NCBI GenBank assembly: GCA_937927445.1
Contig: CALAOB010000042.1
Span: 1-7,883, forward strand
Source of the DNA: an uncultured Oribacterium sp.
GTDB lineage: Bacteria > Bacillota > Clostridia > Lachnospirales > Lachnospiraceae
Direction of reading: 5' to 3'
Length of the DNA stretch: 7,883 bases
A program made the position numbers and the translations under genes. Within the stretch, counting starts at the first letter, position 1, and every line of letters begins with the position of its first letter. Positions 6,778-7,883 of this stretch are shown here, one piece after another. The notes under the pieces are model-generated. The model saw nothing but the letters and a program-made list of their open reading frames with translations, was not told where the DNA came from and ran no database searches.

Positions 6778-6814
6778 CGGATGATTCAGACAGAAAGATA
6801 GACAGATGGAAGGA

Positions 6815-6875
6815 AGCAGTCTGGGTGATGATATCCTGCTTGAGAGCAGATTATCTCGATCCAGGCTGCTTTTTA
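6815..6875 (+). terminator. Long hairpin terminator after the nuclease gene
   Basis: AGCAGTCTGGGT (6815-6826) pairs with ATCCAGGCTGCT (6859-6870) over 12 bp with two G-U pairs. Inside, GATA/TATC and CTGCT/AGCAG stack around a TGAG loop, separated by small internal loops. The outer stem runs straight into TTTTTATT. It lies 37 nt after the nuclease stop and should end the two-gene transcript. Confidence 0.75.
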
Positions 6876-6893
6876 TTAGGAGTGCTTTTAATG

Positions 6894-7038
6894 ATACAGG
6901 GATCATAAGACGGCTGCTGAGTGTTGGCAATCCAGTCGTCCCGGGCGATATCTGTTTATACTATACAGGGATCACAAAATCTTTACCGCATGTGGAGGAT
7001 CCAGTCGCCCGGGAGGGTATCTGCGAAAACTATACAGG
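6894..7038 (+). repeat. 69-bp tandem repeat, about two units plus a third start
   Basis: ATACAGGGATCA begins at 6894 and 6963, and ATACAGGAATT at 7032, a strict 69-nt period. The two full units also share ATCCAGTCG, CCCGGG and TATCTG blocks at matching offsets, while the middles differ. The second and third units begin inside CTATACA, which overlaps the motif scattered through the islands. The period is a multiple of three, but no convincing gene covers it. Confidence 0.8.
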
Positions 7039-7068
7039 AATTGCATAATCGATGCTGCGTGTATAGTT
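7028..7068. repeat. Inverted repeat AACTATACA / TGTATAGTT
   Basis: Perfect 9-bp arms at 7028-7036 and 7060-7068 are separated by 23 nt. The left arm is the start of the third 69-bp repeat unit and the right arm is a full copy of CGTGTATAGT (7058-7067). This links the tandem repeat to the dispersed motif. Confidence 0.7.
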
Positions 7069-7543
7069 CTGGCTTGGATTTATAAGGCACGATTGCGGGC
7101 TATAGACACGGATCGTCGATATGAAAAATAGTGTATGCTGATTTTCAGGATTTCACAGAGGTTTTCAGATGAAAATATACACTAAAGACAGAATTTAGAA
7201 ATCGTGTATAGTTAAAACCCGAAAAGTAAGTGAAACTATGCTTCTTTACTCCTTTTTCTATACACGATTTTTAAATAGGGCCATCCGTGTATAGTTTTCT
7301 CTTCAAATTACCTCATCGGGAAGAAAAACAGTAGACATATATTTTAAAAATGCAAGTTAGTGTCTATTTTGTATACACGTATCGCAAAAATTTAATATCG
7401 TGTCTATTTTTGCGTGCGCCTCCTTCACTATCCTGCAAACACGTTCGGAAGTACTCTGAACAGCTTCTTCGTAGCACCCCAACCCCCGGCTATAGAAATC
7501 ATATCCATTTCAGGGCTTGCGCTTGCGAAAAGAAAAGTATAAC
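7049..7543. other. AT-rich island between the nuclease unit and the transporter gene
   Basis: I see no gene in this stretch of about 500 nt. Up to 7420 it is AT-rich and holds copies of CGTGTATAGT (7058, 7203, 7286), inverted CTATACACG (7258-7266) and GTATACACG (7371-7379), and the variants CTATAGACACG (7100-7110) and GTGTCTATTTT (7360-7370, 7400-7410). Another perfect inverted repeat, CGCAAAAAT/ATTTTTGCG (7383-7391 and 7406-7414), closes the island. From 7420 to 7543 the base composition becomes ordinary and nothing stands out, except TATAAC (7538-7543) as a possible -10 box. Confidence 0.7.
7199..7270. repeat. 13-bp perfect inverted repeat of the island motif
   Basis: AAATCGTGTATAG (7199-7211) and CTATACACGATTT (7258-7270) are exact reverse complements separated by 46 nt. 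This is the longest version of the motif in the window. The left arm repeats the AAATCGTGTATAG found at 2081-2093 in the other island. A further copy (CGTGTATAGT, 7286-7295) forms a second possible pair with the right arm. Confidence 0.85.
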
Positions 7544-7760
7544 ATGAACATCATTGTTCGGGCCTGCTCAGCTGGGCTAATGCAGACGACCAGAACCTGG
7601 ATGGCTCCGCGCCTGCCATGTGCGCCGCTGTCGCGCCTGACGCAGCTGCCTGCCGTCCGCGCCGCTGCTGCGCCCACGCCCGCACCGCTCCGCGCCCTGC
7701 CGCGTGGCACCACCGCCCGCCACCCCGCCAAACCCCACCATACATCGAGGTACCACCACT
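7544..7760. other. GC- and C-rich stretch before the transporter gene, no convincing gene
   Basis: Composition changes sharply here. From about 7600 to 7740 the plus strand is dominated by C and G. Its last part (about 7705-7765) is rich in C and poor in G, including CACCGCCCGCCACCCCGCC. Frames are open on both strands, as expected for such composition, but none gives a recognisable protein. A small hairpin GAACA-TCAT-TGTTC lies at 7547-7560. The stretch may be an untranslated leader of the next gene; C-rich, G-poor RNA can serve as a Rho loading site, but that is conjecture. Confidence 0.45.
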
Positions 7761-7864
7761 ATGCATATCACATTTCTAACCTATCTTATCTGCTGTCCAC
7801 TCGTTTTTCTCGCTGGTCTCGTTGACGCCATCGGCGGAGGCGGCGGTCTGATTTCCCTTCCGGC
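7761..7864 (+). CDS. TauE/SafE (TSUP) family transporter, N-terminal fragment
   Basis: The ATG at 7761 opens a frame reading MHITFLTYLICCPLVFLAGL, then VDAIGGGGGLISLPA, up to the end of genuine sequence. A hydrophobic first helix followed by the glycine-rich DAIGGGGGLISLP motif is the N-terminal hallmark of the TSUP membrane family, whose members move sulfite, sulfoacetate or other organic anions across the inner membrane. Only about 34 residues are present, against roughly 250 for a full protein, because the contig ends. A weak CGAGG (7746-7750) lies 10 nt upstream. The codons after 7864 come from adapter sequence and should not be translated. The substrate cannot be inferred. Confidence 0.8.
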
Positions 7865-7883
7865 CTGTCTCTTATACACATCT
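7865..7883 (+). other. Residual Tn5/Nextera mosaic-end adapter (artefact)
   Basis: The last 19 bases, CTGTCTCTTATACACATCT, are exactly the Tn5 transposase mosaic end used in Nextera library adapters, read outward at the contig end. Its position as the terminal 19 nt, interrupting a transporter reading frame, fits untrimmed adapter rather than a native transposon end. Confidence 0.95.

Noticed and set aside
6806..7048. Open frame of 80 codons after the nuclease gene
   Set aside because: It has no Shine-Dalgarno site, its first third is the hairpin terminator at 6815-6875, and the rest is the 69-bp tandem repeat, which stays open only because 69 is a multiple of three.
6890..7300. CRISPR-like array
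   Set aside because: Motif copies are irregularly spaced and in both orientations, the 69-bp units number fewer than three and lack constant repeats of 25-40 nt, and no cas gene is present.
2059..7420. Insertion sequence or integrated element delimited by the two islands
   Set aside because: I found no transposase or integrase gene, no tRNA attachment site and no single pair of terminal repeats with target duplications. The shared motif is multi-copy and in both orientations.
7510..7825. Open frames on both strands in the GC-rich stretch before the TSUP gene
   Set aside because: The proteins are low-complexity A/R/P-rich strings with no family likeness, and the plus-strand one overlaps the start of the recognisable TSUP frame.

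Overview
The window reads as a chromosomal contig end from a fairly GC-rich Firmicute. Strong GGAGG-type ribosome binding sites, compact intrinsic terminators and the style of the proteins point towards Negativicutes (Selenomonas/Mitsuokella-like). That assignment is inference from protein flavour and codon use, not from a marker gene. The last 19 bases (7865-7883) match the Tn5/Nextera mosaic end, so the genuine sequence stops at about 7864.

Layout: (1) 2-1874 holds the 3' part of an ABC ATPase gene and its ABC-2 type permease. The two overlap by 71 nt and are closed by a clear intrinsic terminator (1887-1930). (2) 1931-2642 is a gene-poor, AT-rich island. It has a second strong hairpin terminator and several copies of a short motif, CGTGTATAG or its complement, some as 73-bp-spaced direct repeats and some as inverted pairs. 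(3) 2643-6777 is a two-gene unit. The first gene encodes a 1086-residue RecQ-like protein with an HRDC domain whose ATPase motifs look eroded. The second, 61 nt downstream, encodes a 270-residue coiled-coil protein with a PD-(D/E)XK-like nuclease fold. A long hairpin and T-run follow at 6815-6875. (4) 6890-7420 is a second AT-rich island with a 69-bp tandem repeat and more copies of the CGTGTATAG motif. (5) From about 7420 to 7760 the sequence becomes GC- and C-rich with no convincing gene. A TauE/SafE (TSUP) family transporter gene starts at 7761 and is cut by the contig end.

The ABC pair would form a membrane exporter or lipid/peptide/drug transporter of unknown substrate. The most unusual part is the RecQ-like/nuclease pair bracketed by two islands carrying the same motif. 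The helicase lacks a Walker A lysine and the motif VI arginines, so it may act as a DNA-binding scaffold rather than a motor. Together with the nuclease it could be a DNA-processing or defence module. That role is inference; the motifs, repeats and gene arrangement are directly visible.
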